Shown here: positions 1-8,460 of the stretch, piece by piece
Position numbering within the stretch: position 1 is the first letter of the stretch
Layout of the letters: each line of letters opens with the position of its first letter
DNA from: Kordia periserrulae
GTDB taxonomy: Bacteria > Bacteroidota > Bacteroidia > Flavobacteriales > Flavobacteriaceae
Reading direction: 5' to 3'
DNA: 64,000 nt
NCBI RefSeq assembly: GCF_003054265.1
Contig: NZ_QBKT01000002.1
Span: forward strand, 62,001-126,000
Translations under genes and position numbers: made by a program
Notes under the pieces: model-generated
Database searches by the model: none
Seen by the model: the letters and a program-made list of their open reading frames with translations, nothing else
What the model was told of the DNA's origin: nothing

Positions 1-1
1 A

Positions 2-151
2 ACCACAGCAAAAATCACAGGTGGAACGCAATATGTATGTCCCACGTTTGCAGCCGATCGTGTGACGTGTCCGGGATACGACGGCAATCCAACACCTTGT
101 GAATATCCAAAAAGTAACGATGCTATCATCTGTCAAAAACCAGCAGAATAG
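2..151 (+). CDS. C-terminal end of a Cys-rich GG-leader peptide (partial, 5' cut)
   Basis: An open frame enters from the left edge and stops at TAG 149-151, giving 49 residues. It reads TTAKITGG and then a core with four cysteines (contexts YVC, VTC, TPC, IIC) and several Thr/Ser. The ITGG sequence followed by a Cys/Thr-rich tail matches the leader/core boundary seen in the other small peptides of this window, for example the one at 27766-27957. By inference it is the C-terminal part of a ribosomally made, modified peptide precursor of the flavobacterial lanthipeptide-like type. The first part of the leader and the start codon lie outside the window, so the length is unknown. No modifying enzyme is visible beside it. 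Confidence 0.6.
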   Translation, partial: TTAKITGGTQYVCPTFAADRVTCPGYDGNPTPCEYPKSNDAIICQKPAE

Positions 152-166
152 TCGAAAGTTATAATT

Positions 167-1102
167 TTAGTCGTTAAGCATCCAACGGATTAATTCCTCT
201 TTATCAACAATAGACCAACTGTGCGGATGTCGTTCGCCGTTGGCTCTATAGCCTTTGTTTTCAGTAGGAATATAAGTCACGTATTTAAAATTTTTTGCGA
301 TTAATTGCTCCGCAAGGCGTTTTATATAAAAAGCATTCATTTGCTCAACATCTGCCATGCGGTATTGTCGCCACCAAAGTGTATCAGGTTCAGTATACAA
401 TCGAAGTTTGGTTTGGTGCAAATTGGCAAGATTATCAGTATAGTTCGTTTCAGCAGTAAATACGGCGTACTTTTCATATTCGTCAATGGCTTCTGCGGGA
501 TTGCCAAATCGGTTTCCCAACATGTCAAGCAAAAATCGACCTTCTTGCACGGAAGCATCTGAAAAATTGCGTTGAACATTTTTTTCTGCACTTCGGTACA
601 AAGCAGCCAAATCAATAGGCGAATCTACAATAAAAATGCCTTTAGGTTGTATGGCGAAGGTTGTTTGTTGCGACAAATAATTTCCCAAAAGTAATGCTAC
701 ATTACCACCACTGGAAAATCCGCCAAAAAACACCTTGTTATTTGGCAATGTATGTGCTGTAAAAATCTCTTGTATTTGAAGAGAAAGCGACTCCAATTCG
801 CCCTGCTCAAACCAAAGCTTTTGATTATAATTAACATACAAAACAGCAATGCGATGTTGTTTGGCAGTTTTTAAAATATTGAATTCTCGTTGAATATCTT
901 TCGCGACCTCTGGAAAACCACCAAACAACACCAATACAGCAGTAGTCTCAGCTTTAGGTTGCGCCAATTCGTAGGTAGACGTTGAAACATGTGTATAAGC
1001 AGCTGTCTGCGAATTATCAACTTTTGACTGTTTGCTGTTGTCACAAGCGCTAAAAAGCACACAAGCAAATATCAGTAGACAACTATACCTTTGACTCTTC
1101 AT
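167..1102 (-). CDS. Putative alpha/beta-hydrolase-fold lipoprotein
   Basis: This 311-residue protein starts with a lipoprotein signal peptide: basic N-terminus, hydrophobic stretch, and LFSAC with the lipidated Cys at residue 20. It should therefore be exported and membrane-anchored. A GFSSGG sequence at about 128-133 fits the G-x-S-x-G nucleophile elbow, with Ser130 as likely nucleophile. It follows a LFGGF stretch at about 59-63 that may form the oxyanion region. HPHSW near 292-296 could supply the catalytic His. This suggests an esterase, peptidase or acyl hydrolase; the substrate is unknown. The gene converges on the peptide gene to its left and is divergent from the small membrane-protein gene at 1312. 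The fold assignment is by motif only. Confidence 0.65.
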   Translation of the reverse strand: MKSQRYSCLLIFACVLFSACDNSKQSKVDNSQTAAYTHVSTSTYELAQPKAETTAVLVLFGGFPEVAKDIQREFNILKTAKQHRIAVLYVNYNQKLWFEQGELESLSLQIQEIFTAHTLPNNKVFFGGFSSGGNVALLLGNYLSQQTTFAIQPKGIFIVDSPIDLAALYRSAEKNVQRNFSDASVQEGRFLLDMLGNRFGNPAEAIDEYEKYAVFTAETNYTDNLANLHQTKLRLYTEPDTLWWRQYRMADVEQMNAFYIKRLAEQLIAKNFKYVTYIPTENKGYRANGERHPHSWSIVDKEELIRWMLND

Positions 1103-1311
1103 GAGATTGTTTTGAAATTTATATACGCTAAGTTATCACAAACTACGCTTGGAATAAAATAATGCTCGATTTGACATTGAGTATAAATTACTTATAATCA
1201 AATTTATATTAAAAATAATTACTTCGAATTCATCATATTTAGTAAATTAAGCAATATTAATACGACAGATTAAAAATAAAACATAAAAAACTAACCAAAA
1301 ATCCCACAATT

Positions 1312-1524
1312 ATGAAGAAAAACATGGGCGCTGCAGATAGAATTATCAGAGTCATCATTGCAGCAATAGTAGCAACTTTATACTTTACAGATACCATTAC
1401 AGGTACACTAGGCATTATACTGTTGGTACTGGCAGGTATTTTTGTATTGACAAGCTTTGTCAGTTTTTGTCCGCTATATGCACCTTTTGGAATCAGTACG
1501 TGTAGCATCAAAGGAAAAAAATAA
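1312..1524 (+). CDS. Small membrane protein, DUF2892 (YgaP-like membrane domain)
   Basis: The 70-residue protein has a short polar N-terminus with a D-R-I-I-R-V sequence, two hydrophobic segments at about 12-27 and 32-50, and a cysteine in a FCPLYAPFGIST-type stretch near the C-terminus. This pattern is that of the DUF2892 family, small two-helix inner-membrane proteins related to the membrane part of E. coli YgaP. Its biochemical role is unknown. It stands alone, with a hairpin terminator at 1549-1583. An antisense open frame of 132 codons covers the same DNA, but its translation looks like a shadow. Confidence 0.75.
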   Translation: MKKNMGAADRIIRVIIAAIVATLYFTDTITGTLGIILLVLAGIFVLTSFVSFCPLYAPFGISTCSIKGKK

Positions 1525-1548
1525 GGTTCAATTGCCTTTAAAATTATC

Positions 1549-1583
1549 AAAAACGGTTTGGGTGAAAACGCAAGCCGTTTTTT
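1549..1583 (+). terminator. Intrinsic terminator after the DUF2892 gene
   Basis: AAAACGG-t-TTG pairs with CAA-g-CCGTTTT around a loop of about 10 bases and is followed by TTTT. It lies 25 nt after the stop codon of the DUF2892 gene. Confidence 0.7.
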
Positions 1584-1767
1584 ATTTGTCTTTTTACGTG
1601 AAAATAAAAATTCACATTTGACAAAGAGTAAAAATATCCTAAAAAATCGCCTCAAGAAATCAATTTTTCACCATTTAACGATTTAATAATCAACACGCAA
1701 TCGTTATAGTGTTGCTCTCAGTAAGATAATCGTGAAAAGAGTAGGGAAATTGCTTTTTATTTTACTA

Positions 1768-1803
1768 ATTTCGAAAAATTAAACGCTAATTATTTCGAAA
1801 AAT
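1768..1803 (+). promoter_or_regulatory. Paired ATTTCGAAAAAT repeats over the glgE start
   Basis: The 12-mer ATTTCGAAAAAT occurs at 1768-1779 and again at 1792-1803, exactly 24 bp apart (about two helical turns). The second copy overlaps the glgE start codon (1802). Each contains the palindrome TTTCGAAA. The spacing suits a dimeric regulator bound on one face of the DNA, but no regulator is identified, so an operator role is inference. Confidence 0.35.
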
Positions 1804-3739
1804 GCAAAACCAAAAACGCGTCGTTATTGATTATATTTCTCCACAATTGAATGGAGGTGAATTTTTTATCAAGCGAATTGTCAACGAAATCGTCACGGTA
1901 AATGCGCATGTATTAGTCGATGGACATGATGTGATTGCCGCTTCGGTACTGTACAAACACGAAAAAGAACGAACCTGGAAAGAAGTGCGCATGCACGAAC
2001 TAGGAAATGACGAATGGCAAGCTTCTTTTACCGTTGAAAAACAAGGTTTCTACACGTACAAAGTAGAAGGTTGGGTAGATTATGCATTGAATTGGCAACA
2101 CGGTGTAGAACGCAAAATTGATGACAATCAATACATTATTTCGGAATTGTTAGAAGGTGCAGAATTGCTAAAACCATTACTCAAAAAAGTCAACAAAACA
2201 GAAAACGACTATCTCGGCGAATGTATTGATGCTTTTCAAGATGCTGAACAGTATGAAAAAGCCATTACGGAAGCCAAAAGTCATCGTTTGCACGAAATCT
2301 TTCTAAAATATCCAGAAAAACACTTAGCGAATAGCTCACACGAATTACAAATTTATGTAGACCGTAAAAAAGCACAATTCAGTACGTGGTATGAATTCTT
2401 TCCGCGCTCAGCTTCAGAAACTGAAGGACAACACGGAACATTCAAAGATTGCGAACGTCTCTTGCCACGCGTTGCAAACATGGGATTTGATACCTTGTAC
2501 TTTCCGCCAATTCATCCAATTGGAGAAGTGAATCGAAAAGGAAAAAACAACTCGACAGAAGCGAAAAAAGGTGATGTCGGTTCTGCGTGGGGAATTGGTT
2601 CACAATACGGCGGACACAAAGATGTGCATCCAGAATTGGGAACCAAAGAAGATTTTAAACGCTTGGTTGCCAAAGCCAAAGAACACGGAATTGAAATCGC
2701 GATGGATTACGCATTGCAAGCTGCGCCCGATCATCCTTGGGTGACGTCACATCCAGATTGGTTCAAATGGCGACCAGATGGAACGGTACAATACGCCGAA
2801 AACCCACCGAAAAAGTATCAAGATATTTTGCCGATTTATTGGGAAAGTGAAGATTATCAAAACCTTTGGAACGAATGTTTGGATATTCTTTTGGAGTGGA
2901 TTGATTGTGGCGTGCGCGTATTTCGTGTAGACAATCCACACACCAAACCGTATTACTTTTGGAATTGGATTATTGCGGAAGTCAAAAAGAAATTCCCAGA
3001 CGTTCTCTTTCTCGCGGAAGCATTTACCAAACCTAAAGTCATGCAACAATTGGCAAAGCAAGGTTACACGCAATCGTACACGTATTTTACTTGGCGAAAC
3101 AGCAAGCATGAATTAATCGAATACATGAACGAGCTCACGCAAACGGATCAAAAGGAATACATGCGACCGAATTTTTGGCCAAATACGCCAGACATTAATC
3201 CGTATCACTTGCAAGGTGCGAACGAATCAAAGTACATTCAGCGCTATGCGCTAGCGGCAACCTTATGTTCCAACATCGGAATTTACGGTCCTGTATTTGA
3301 GCAAATGATTGACGAAGCCATTCCTGGAAAGGAAGAATATTACATGTCTGAAAAGTTTCAATTGTGTCACTACGATTGGTTCAAGGAAAACAAATTGACA
3401 ACGCTCATTACGCGCATCAACCACATACGCCACGAGCACGAAGCTTTGCAACAAACCAACAACATAAAATTCTGCCACATTGAAAATGAGAACCTCATCG
3501 GTTTTTACAAGTGGAATCAAGATAAAACGAGTGAAATCTTAGTCATTATCAGTTTAGATCAATACTATCCGCAACAAGGAACAGTACAATTGCCGTTGCA
3601 CGATTTGGGCATTCAGCAAGGTCACAAAGTAGAAGTGCACGATTTAATAACAGGCAACAGCTACAATTGGTATGACGAATGGAATTATGTGGAATTGCAT
3701 CCTACGTTGCCATTTCATATTTTTGAAATAAGAAAATAA
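1802..3739 (+). CDS. glgE: Alpha-1,4-glucan:maltose-1-phosphate maltosyltransferase
   Basis: GlgE is a GH13-family enzyme that transfers maltosyl units from alpha-maltose 1-phosphate to the non-reducing end of alpha-1,4-glucan in the cytoplasm. The 645-residue length is usual. The N-terminal 110 residues form the beta-sandwich domain typical of GlgE, followed by the (beta/alpha)8 barrel. The signature FRVDNPHTKP puts the nucleophile at Asp377; LFLAEAFTKP gives the acid/base Glu406; NTPDIN gives the third carboxylate, Asp464. It is the first gene of the locus glgE, small membrane protein, mak, glgB, with gaps of only a few bases, so it is probably one transcript. The locus contains no treS. 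Confidence 0.95.
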   Translation: MQNQKRVVIDYISPQLNGGEFFIKRIVNEIVTVNAHVLVDGHDVIAASVLYKHEKERTWKEVRMHELGNDEWQASFTVEKQGFYTYKVEGWVDYALNWQHGVERKIDDNQYIISELLEGAELLKPLLKKVNKTENDYLGECIDAFQDAEQYEKAITEAKSHRLHEIFLKYPEKHLANSSHELQIYVDRKKAQFSTWYEFFPRSASETEGQHGTFKDCERLLPRVANMGFDTLYFPPIHPIGEVNRKGKNNSTEAKKGDVGSAWGIGSQYGGHKDVHPELGTKEDFKRLVAKAKEHGIEIAMDYALQAAPDHPWVTSHPDWFKWRPDGTVQYAENPPKKYQDILPIYWESEDYQNLWNECLDILLEWIDCGVRVFRVDNPHTKPYYFWNWIIAEVKKKFPDVLFLAEAFTKPKVMQQLAKQGYTQSYTYFTWRNSKHELIEYMNELTQTDQKEYMRPNFWPNTPDINPYHLQGANESKYIQRYALAATLCSNIGIYGPVFEQMIDEAIPGKEEYYMSEKFQLCHYDWFKENKLTTLITRINHIRHEHEALQQTNNIKFCHIENENLIGFYKWNQDKTSEILVIISLDQYYPQQGTVQLPLHDLGIQQGHKVEVHDLITGNSYNWYDEWNYVELHPTLPFHIFEIRK

Positions 3740-3742
3740 CGT

Positions 3743-4042
3743 ATGAGTGTAACTGTCTTAGTAGCAACTTTTTTAATACAAATCATTGCGTATGCCTTCT
3801 TGAGAAATAAAGGAAAAATACATTATGGTTGGATAATTTTGACAGTATTTATAATAGTAAATATTTTTATATTTCCAAATCTAAAAATATTTGAACAAGA
3901 AATTTATTCCAATCATACAAATTGCGGACTTCATAGACTTCCAATATTTTTTATTTTTTGGATTTTAGGAAATATAGGCTCAATTTTGATTTACATTACT
4001 CATAGAATAATTTCAAGGAAAATTACGGTGAATCATGACTAA
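3743..4042 (+). CDS. Small hypothetical membrane protein between glgE and mak
   Basis: This 99-residue protein starts 3 nt after glgE, and its stop overlaps the start of mak by 8 nt (ATGACTAA), so it is translationally linked to the glucan genes. It has three hydrophobic segments, at about 3-19, 27-45 and 70-90, with basic residues at the ends. The codon use is richer in A/T than its neighbours, which suggests late acquisition or weak constraint. I do not recognise a family. It occupies the place where treS is found in many GlgE-pathway clusters, but it cannot be a trehalose synthase at this size. Transport or membrane anchoring of the pathway is possible but unsupported. Confidence 0.6.
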   Translation: MSVTVLVATFLIQIIAYAFLRNKGKIHYGWIILTVFIIVNIFIFPNLKIFEQEIYSNHTNCGLHRLPIFFIFWILGNIGSILIYITHRIISRKITVNHD

Positions 4043-5657
4043 AAAAACCATCAAAACCAAAACGCACTATAACTTTAACGATTCGTGGGAAACACTGTTG
4101 GAAAACAAAGCCTTTGTCAACGCATTTCTCTCGGAAGTCTTGGAAGATTATATTACAAAACAGCGTTGGTACGGTGGAAAAGCTAGCAAACTGAAATACA
4201 TTGAACTGTCGGAATACTTCCGCATTCAACGAGATGGCGAAGTGTATTACGGATTGATTTTAGAAGTGAATTTTGAAGAAGCTTTCTATCAACACTACTT
4301 TTTGCCGATTGCTTTTGTGTCGGATGAAAGTTTTGCACAAGAAGACCGTATTTTATCTATCAGCATACAAAACCAAGAAGGATTTATCATTGACGCCATT
4401 AACTTAGAAGCATTCAGAAAGTTAGTGTTTGAGCGCATTCTCACTGCCATTCCAAACGATTTGACACGTGTACAATATCACAAAAGTATCTTATTCAATG
4501 ACGAATATGAATCGTCGCGTTTTATGGGCTTGGAGCAAAGCAATACGTCTATTGTGTACAATGAAAGCTTTGTGTTGAAATTCTTCCGAAGAATTTACGC
4601 AAACAAAAACCCAGACTATGAAATGAGTCGTTTCTTGTCGGAAAAAAAACAATTCAAAAATACGCCAGCCTATTTAGGAAGTCTAAGTATTGTAGATTCT
4701 GACAATGAAAATATTACGATTGGGCTCATGCAAGAAATGGTGCCCAACGAAGGCGATGCGTGGGATTACATGCTAAAAGAACTGGAAAAAGTTTTTGAAA
4801 CACTAGAAACCAAAAACATTGACATTGCACAATTGCCTGAAACGGAACTCTTTGAGCGTTTAAGCATTCGCGATGTGCCGCCCAGAATCATTGATTGGGT
4901 TGGGTTGAATCTTTTCTTAAAAGTACAAAAACTGGCAGAACGTACCGCCGAAATGCACATTGCACTAGGAAGCGAATTTGAAGAAACTGCCTTTACACCA
5001 ACGCACTTTAACGGCGATTATACGGTGTGGCTTAAAAACAGATTGCTCTATCAATTTCAAAACAGATTAAATACTGTTGAAAACAATCTGCACAAACTAG
5101 AAGATTTATCGTTGGAATTGGCACATGAATTTTTAGACAATAAAAACGACATCCGTAAGCGATTGGTCAATTTTGATTGGACACGACTCAAAGGCGAACG
5201 AATTCGCGTGCATGGCGATTATCACTTAGGTCAAATCTTGGTTAAAGAAGACGATTTTTATATTCTTGATTTTGAAGGCGAACCCGAAAGTACCATTCGT
5301 GATAGAAAGGTAAAACAACCACCACTCAAAGATGTTGCAGGCTTGTTTAGAAGCTTTCATTACGCTATTTACGCCACTATTTTCAATAACAGCGAACAGT
5401 ACAAACACGAACAGCAAGAGCTTTTTGATGCGGGCGAATTGTTATATACATACTTTATCGGTGTCTTTTTAAAAACATACATCGAAAAAATTCAAGATGC
5501 CAATCTCAACATTGGCTACCGACAAGAACGCATCTTTTTACTAAAATATTCACTGCTTGAAAAAGCAATTTACGAACTTGGGTACGAACTCAATTCACGA
5601 CCACTTTGGGCAGTAATTCCGCTGAAAGGCATCACAAACATTATCAATCACAAATAA
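4035..5657 (+). CDS. mak: Maltokinase
   Basis: Maltokinase phosphorylates maltose with ATP to alpha-maltose 1-phosphate, the substrate of GlgE. The 540 residues contain the N-terminal cap sequence QRWYGGK (about 43-49) characteristic of maltokinases. They also contain an aminoglycoside-phosphotransferase-like core with HGDYHLGQ (catalytic Asp395) and LDFEGEP (metal-binding Asp412). Some actinobacterial maltokinases are fused to TreS; this one is free-standing. It overlaps the preceding membrane-protein gene by 8 nt and ends 3 nt before glgB, which supports a single operon. Maltose must come from trehalose via a TreS encoded elsewhere or directly from glucan breakdown. Confidence 0.9.
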   Translation: MTKKTIKTKTHYNFNDSWETLLENKAFVNAFLSEVLEDYITKQRWYGGKASKLKYIELSEYFRIQRDGEVYYGLILEVNFEEAFYQHYFLPIAFVSDESFAQEDRILSISIQNQEGFIIDAINLEAFRKLVFERILTAIPNDLTRVQYHKSILFNDEYESSRFMGLEQSNTSIVYNESFVLKFFRRIYANKNPDYEMSRFLSEKKQFKNTPAYLGSLSIVDSDNENITIGLMQEMVPNEGDAWDYMLKELEKVFETLETKNIDIAQLPETELFERLSIRDVPPRIIDWVGLNLFLKVQKLAERTAEMHIALGSEFEETAFTPTHFNGDYTVWLKNRLLYQFQNRLNTVENNLHKLEDLSLELAHEFLDNKNDIRKRLVNFDWTRLKGERIRVHGDYHLGQILVKEDDFYILDFEGEPESTIRDRKVKQPPLKDVAGLFRSFHYAIYATIFNNSEQYKHEQQELFDAGELLYTYFIGVFLKTYIEKIQDANLNIGYRQERIFLLKYSLLEKAIYELGYELNSRPLWAVIPLKGITNIINHK

Positions 5658-5660
5658 TAT

Positions 5661-7571
5661 ATGGCAAAAGTAATTCCACATAGTTTATTTTCAGATTTTG
5701 ACATCAACCTCTTCAAAGCAGGAAAACATTACAAATTGTATGAAAAATTTGGTTCGCACATGATGACCGTTGATGGTGTCGAAGGAACCTATTTTGCGGT
5801 TTGGGCGCCAAGTGCAAAAACCGTTTCTGTCATTGGCGATTTTAACTATTGGATAGAAGGCGAACACCAACTCAATGTGCGTTGGGATTCGAGTGGAATT
5901 TGGGAAGGATTCATTCCGAATGTAGGCAAAGGAAGCATTTACAAATACAAAATTCAAAGTCATCACGGCGATGTAAAAACGGAAAAAGCCGATCCGTATG
6001 CACGTCGTTGCGAGCATCCGCCAAAAACAGCGTCTATTGTTTGGAATGCTGAGCACAATTGGAAAGACAAAGATTGGATGACCAAACGAAAAAAGCACAA
6101 TGCCTTAGAGGCACCTTTTTCAGTGTACGAAGTGCATTTGGGTTCGTGGAAGAAAAAAATGGAGGAAAACCGTTTTCTAAGTTATACAGAAATGGCAGAT
6201 GAGTTGGTCGATTATGTAAAAGAAATGAACTTTACGCATGTCGAATTGATGCCAGTCATGGAATATCCGTACGACCCGAGTTGGGGATATCAATTGACAG
6301 GTTATTTTGCGCCAACGTCACGATTTGGCTATCCTGAAGAATTCAAACTATTAGTAGATAAACTCCATCAAAACGACATCGGAATCATCTTAGATTGGGT
6401 ACCGTCGCACTTTCCAGAAGATGCACACGGACTCGGTTTTTTCGACGGAACGCACTTATACGAACATCCAGATCGACGCAAAGGCTATCATCCTGATTGG
6501 AAAAGTTTGATTTTTAACTACGGAAGAAACGAAGTCAAATCATTCCTCATCAGTAATGCAATTTTTTGGCTCGATCAATATCACGCAGATGGTTTGCGTG
6601 TGGATGCAGTAGCGTCAATGTTATTTTTAGATTACTCTCGAAATGATGGCGAATGGGAACCGAATCAATTTGGCGGACGCGAAAATTTAGAAGCAATTGC
6701 GTTCATGCGCGAAATGAATGAAGCTGTCTATGAAATGTTTCCCGACGTACAAACCATTGCGGAAGAATCGACATCGTTTCCAATGGTATCGCGACCAGCA
6801 AGTATTGGTGGACTCGGTTTTGGCATGAAGTGGATGATGGGTTGGATGCACGATACGCTTCAGTATTTTGCCAAAGAACCGATTTATAGAAAACACCATC
6901 AAAACGATTTGACATTTAGCATGACCTACGCGTTTACGGAAAACTTTATGTTGCCGTTGTCGCATGATGAGGTGGTGTATGGAAAACATTCAATTTTAGG
7001 AAGAATGCCAGGAGATGAATGGCAGCGATTTGCCAACTTACGTTTGTTGTACAGCTACATGTTTACACATCCAGGCACGAATTTGCTCTTTCAAGGAGCG
7101 GAATTTGGGCAAAGTGGAGAATGGAACTTTCAGCAAAGTCTTGATTGGCATTTGTTGCAGTACGATGTACACAAAGGTGTGCAAACCTTAATCAAAGATT
7201 TGAATACGCTCTACAAGTCAGAGCCTGCATTACATGAAAAACAATTTTCAGCAGAAGGTTTTGAGTGGATTGATTACAACGATGCGGAAAACTCAGTATT
7301 GGTCTATATCCGTAAAGGTAAAAAACCTGAAAACGATGTGATTATTGCCTGCAACATGACGCCAATTCCACGCGAAGATTACAGAGTTGGTTTGCCAAAA
7401 AAAGGAACACTCCAGGAAATTTTCAACAGTGATTTAAAGCAATACGCTGGAAGCAACGATTTTGTCAACAAAACCATCACAACAGAGAAAAAAGACTGGC
7501 AATTTAGAAATCATTCTGCAAAAATTACCATTCCGCCATTAGGGATGGTTGCTTTTAAATATAAATCCTAA
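5661..7571 (+). CDS. glgB: 1,4-alpha-glucan branching enzyme
   Basis: GlgB (636 residues, GH13) cuts alpha-1,4 chains and re-attaches them through alpha-1,6 bonds. The N-terminal carbohydrate-binding module (YFAVWAPSAKTVSVIGDFN, about 44-62) is followed by the barrel. GLRVDAV places the nucleophile at Asp315, TIAEEST the acid/base at Glu368, and LSHDEVVYGK carries the third conserved Asp and the active-site His. The gene closes the glgE-mak-glgB group and starts 3 nt after mak. With GlgE it makes branched alpha-glucan from maltose 1-phosphate. No ADP-glucose-dependent glgC or glgA is present in the window. Confidence 0.95.
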   Translation: MAKVIPHSLFSDFDINLFKAGKHYKLYEKFGSHMMTVDGVEGTYFAVWAPSAKTVSVIGDFNYWIEGEHQLNVRWDSSGIWEGFIPNVGKGSIYKYKIQSHHGDVKTEKADPYARRCEHPPKTASIVWNAEHNWKDKDWMTKRKKHNALEAPFSVYEVHLGSWKKKMEENRFLSYTEMADELVDYVKEMNFTHVELMPVMEYPYDPSWGYQLTGYFAPTSRFGYPEEFKLLVDKLHQNDIGIILDWVPSHFPEDAHGLGFFDGTHLYEHPDRRKGYHPDWKSLIFNYGRNEVKSFLISNAIFWLDQYHADGLRVDAVASMLFLDYSRNDGEWEPNQFGGRENLEAIAFMREMNEAVYEMFPDVQTIAEESTSFPMVSRPASIGGLGFGMKWMMGWMHDTLQYFAKEPIYRKHHQNDLTFSMTYAFTENFMLPLSHDEVVYGKHSILGRMPGDEWQRFANLRLLYSYMFTHPGTNLLFQGAEFGQSGEWNFQQSLDWHLLQYDVHKGVQTLIKDLNTLYKSEPALHEKQFSAEGFEWIDYNDAENSVLVYIRKGKKPENDVIIACNMTPIPREDYRVGLPKKGTLQEIFNSDLKQYAGSNDFVNKTITTEKKDWQFRNHSAKITIPPLGMVAFKYKS

Positions 7572-7591
7572 ATAGGTACACAAAGTAAAAT

Positions 7592-7621
7592 CAAAAAAGA
7601 AGCGAACCACAGTTCGCTTCT
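7592..7621 (-). terminator. Terminator shared by glgB and the peptide genes
   Basis: AGAAGCGAAC-CACA-GTTCGCTTCT is a perfect 10-bp stem with a 4-base loop. On the minus strand it is followed by TTTTTT, so it terminates the peptide gene at 7650. On the plus strand it may also stop glgB. Confidence 0.75.
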
Positions 7622-7649
7622 AATTCATTATATATCAATCTTAACAATA

Positions 7650-7823
7650 TTATTCGATATAATCCGTCAATTCGTCAATTGCTGCTTGCACTGCATAAGG
7701 AATTAATGGAGAGTATACATAAGCACTTGTAGGTAATGTGCTTCCACCTTTGACTTCTGCACGGTCTAATGTAGAAATTGTCTTTTTGTTCAATTCTAGT
7801 GATTTAATTGTTCTTTTTTTCAT
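7650..7823 (-). CDS. GG-leader peptide precursor, lanthipeptide-like, without cysteine
   Basis: This 57-codon gene starts MKKRTIKSLELNKKTIS, runs to VKGG at residues 24-27, and has a 30-residue tail rich in Ser, Thr, Tyr and Ala. The first 19 residues are almost identical to those of the neighbour at 7973-8131 (the first 19 residues match exactly), and the pattern is repeated at 27766 and 31377-31839. That conserved leader is the hallmark of flavobacterial class I lanthipeptide-like precursors. The predicted core of this one has no Cys, so it cannot form lanthionine rings by itself; it may be modified otherwise, or be a decayed copy. No LanB, LanC or peptidase-transporter is nearby. A terminator lies 29 nt downstream. 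Confidence 0.7.
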   Translation of the reverse strand: MKKRTIKSLELNKKTISTLDRAEVKGGSTLPTSAYVYSPLIPYAVQAAIDELTDYIE

Positions 7824-7972
7824 AATTAGGTTTTTTTAGAGTGGTTGTATAGAAATAAATTACAAAAGCAGCGATATAACTATGTGAGTTTTTAATTCAC
7901 AAAAAATGCCCAAAGCAAAAGCCACAAATGAGCTTCGCTACGTTTCTTATAATAGAGTATATTTACTAATGA

Positions 7973-8131
7973 TTAATTTTTGTATGTAATAGTCCAAAGG
8001 AAAATCTCAATACAAATTTCACCTGCTGTGCATGTAATAGAAACTGTAGTTCCTCCTTTTAATTCAGCAGCATCCAATGTAGAAATGGTCTTTTTGTTGA
8101 GTTCTAACGATTTGATAGTTCTTTTTTTCAT
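7973..8131 (-). CDS. GG-leader peptide precursor, class I lanthipeptide-like
   Basis: This 52-residue peptide has the leader MKKRTIKSLELNKKTIS, then LKGG at residues 24-27, and a core TTVSITCTAGEICIEIF followed by nine more residues. The core has two Cys (34 and 40) and several Thr/Ser, the make-up needed for dehydration and lanthionine formation. Leader and DNA are closely related to the gene at 7650, pointing to a recent tandem duplication with diverging cores. The pair lies opposite to and between glgB and the GH31 gene, so it interrupts the glucan locus. No modifying enzyme is within the window; action of distant enzymes is inferred. Confidence 0.75.
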   Translation of the reverse strand: MKKRTIKSLELNKKTISTLDAAELKGGTTVSITCTAGEICIEIFLWTITYKN

Positions 8132-8460
8132 GGTTTTAAAAATTTGATAGGTTTGTCAAAATAATTTCATAAAATAAAGAATCTTAATGCTTTCAAAAGT
8201 GCCAAAAAGTAAGTCAAAATACTGTTAGTCAGTGGTTTGTTTTTTTGAAATGTATTTGGGTTGTAAAAAAAGATTTTCAAGATGCGTTACAAATCGTAAG
8301 AGGAGTCAAAATTCATCTTTCAACCATGAAATCCTTCCATCTTTCAATTCTGTAACAAAATAATAATCAACTACAACGTTATCGTTAATAAATCAAGCTT
8401 TTAAAGCTTTCAAAATTCTAAACTTTTCCGTTTTTTTACAGCTTATATAAAAATTGCAAA
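8132..8460. other. 329-nt divergent intergenic region
   Basis: This AT-rich gap separates the peptide genes (leftward) from the GH31 glucosidase (rightward) and should hold both promoters. No convincing TAnnTTTG element, gene or long hairpin was seen. Confidence 0.5.

Noticed and set aside
1257..1655. 132-codon antisense frame over the DUF2892 gene
   Set aside because: It mirrors the membrane-protein gene on the other strand and has no independent support.
5691..6098. 135-codon minus-strand frame within glgB and similar frames inside lon, clpC and thrA
   Set aside because: These are shadows of strongly conserved plus- or minus-strand genes and show no protein family features.
7650..7823. 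Pseudogene status of the Cys-free peptide
   Set aside because: Leader, frame and length are intact, and a terminator follows. Lack of Cys is not evidence of decay by itself.
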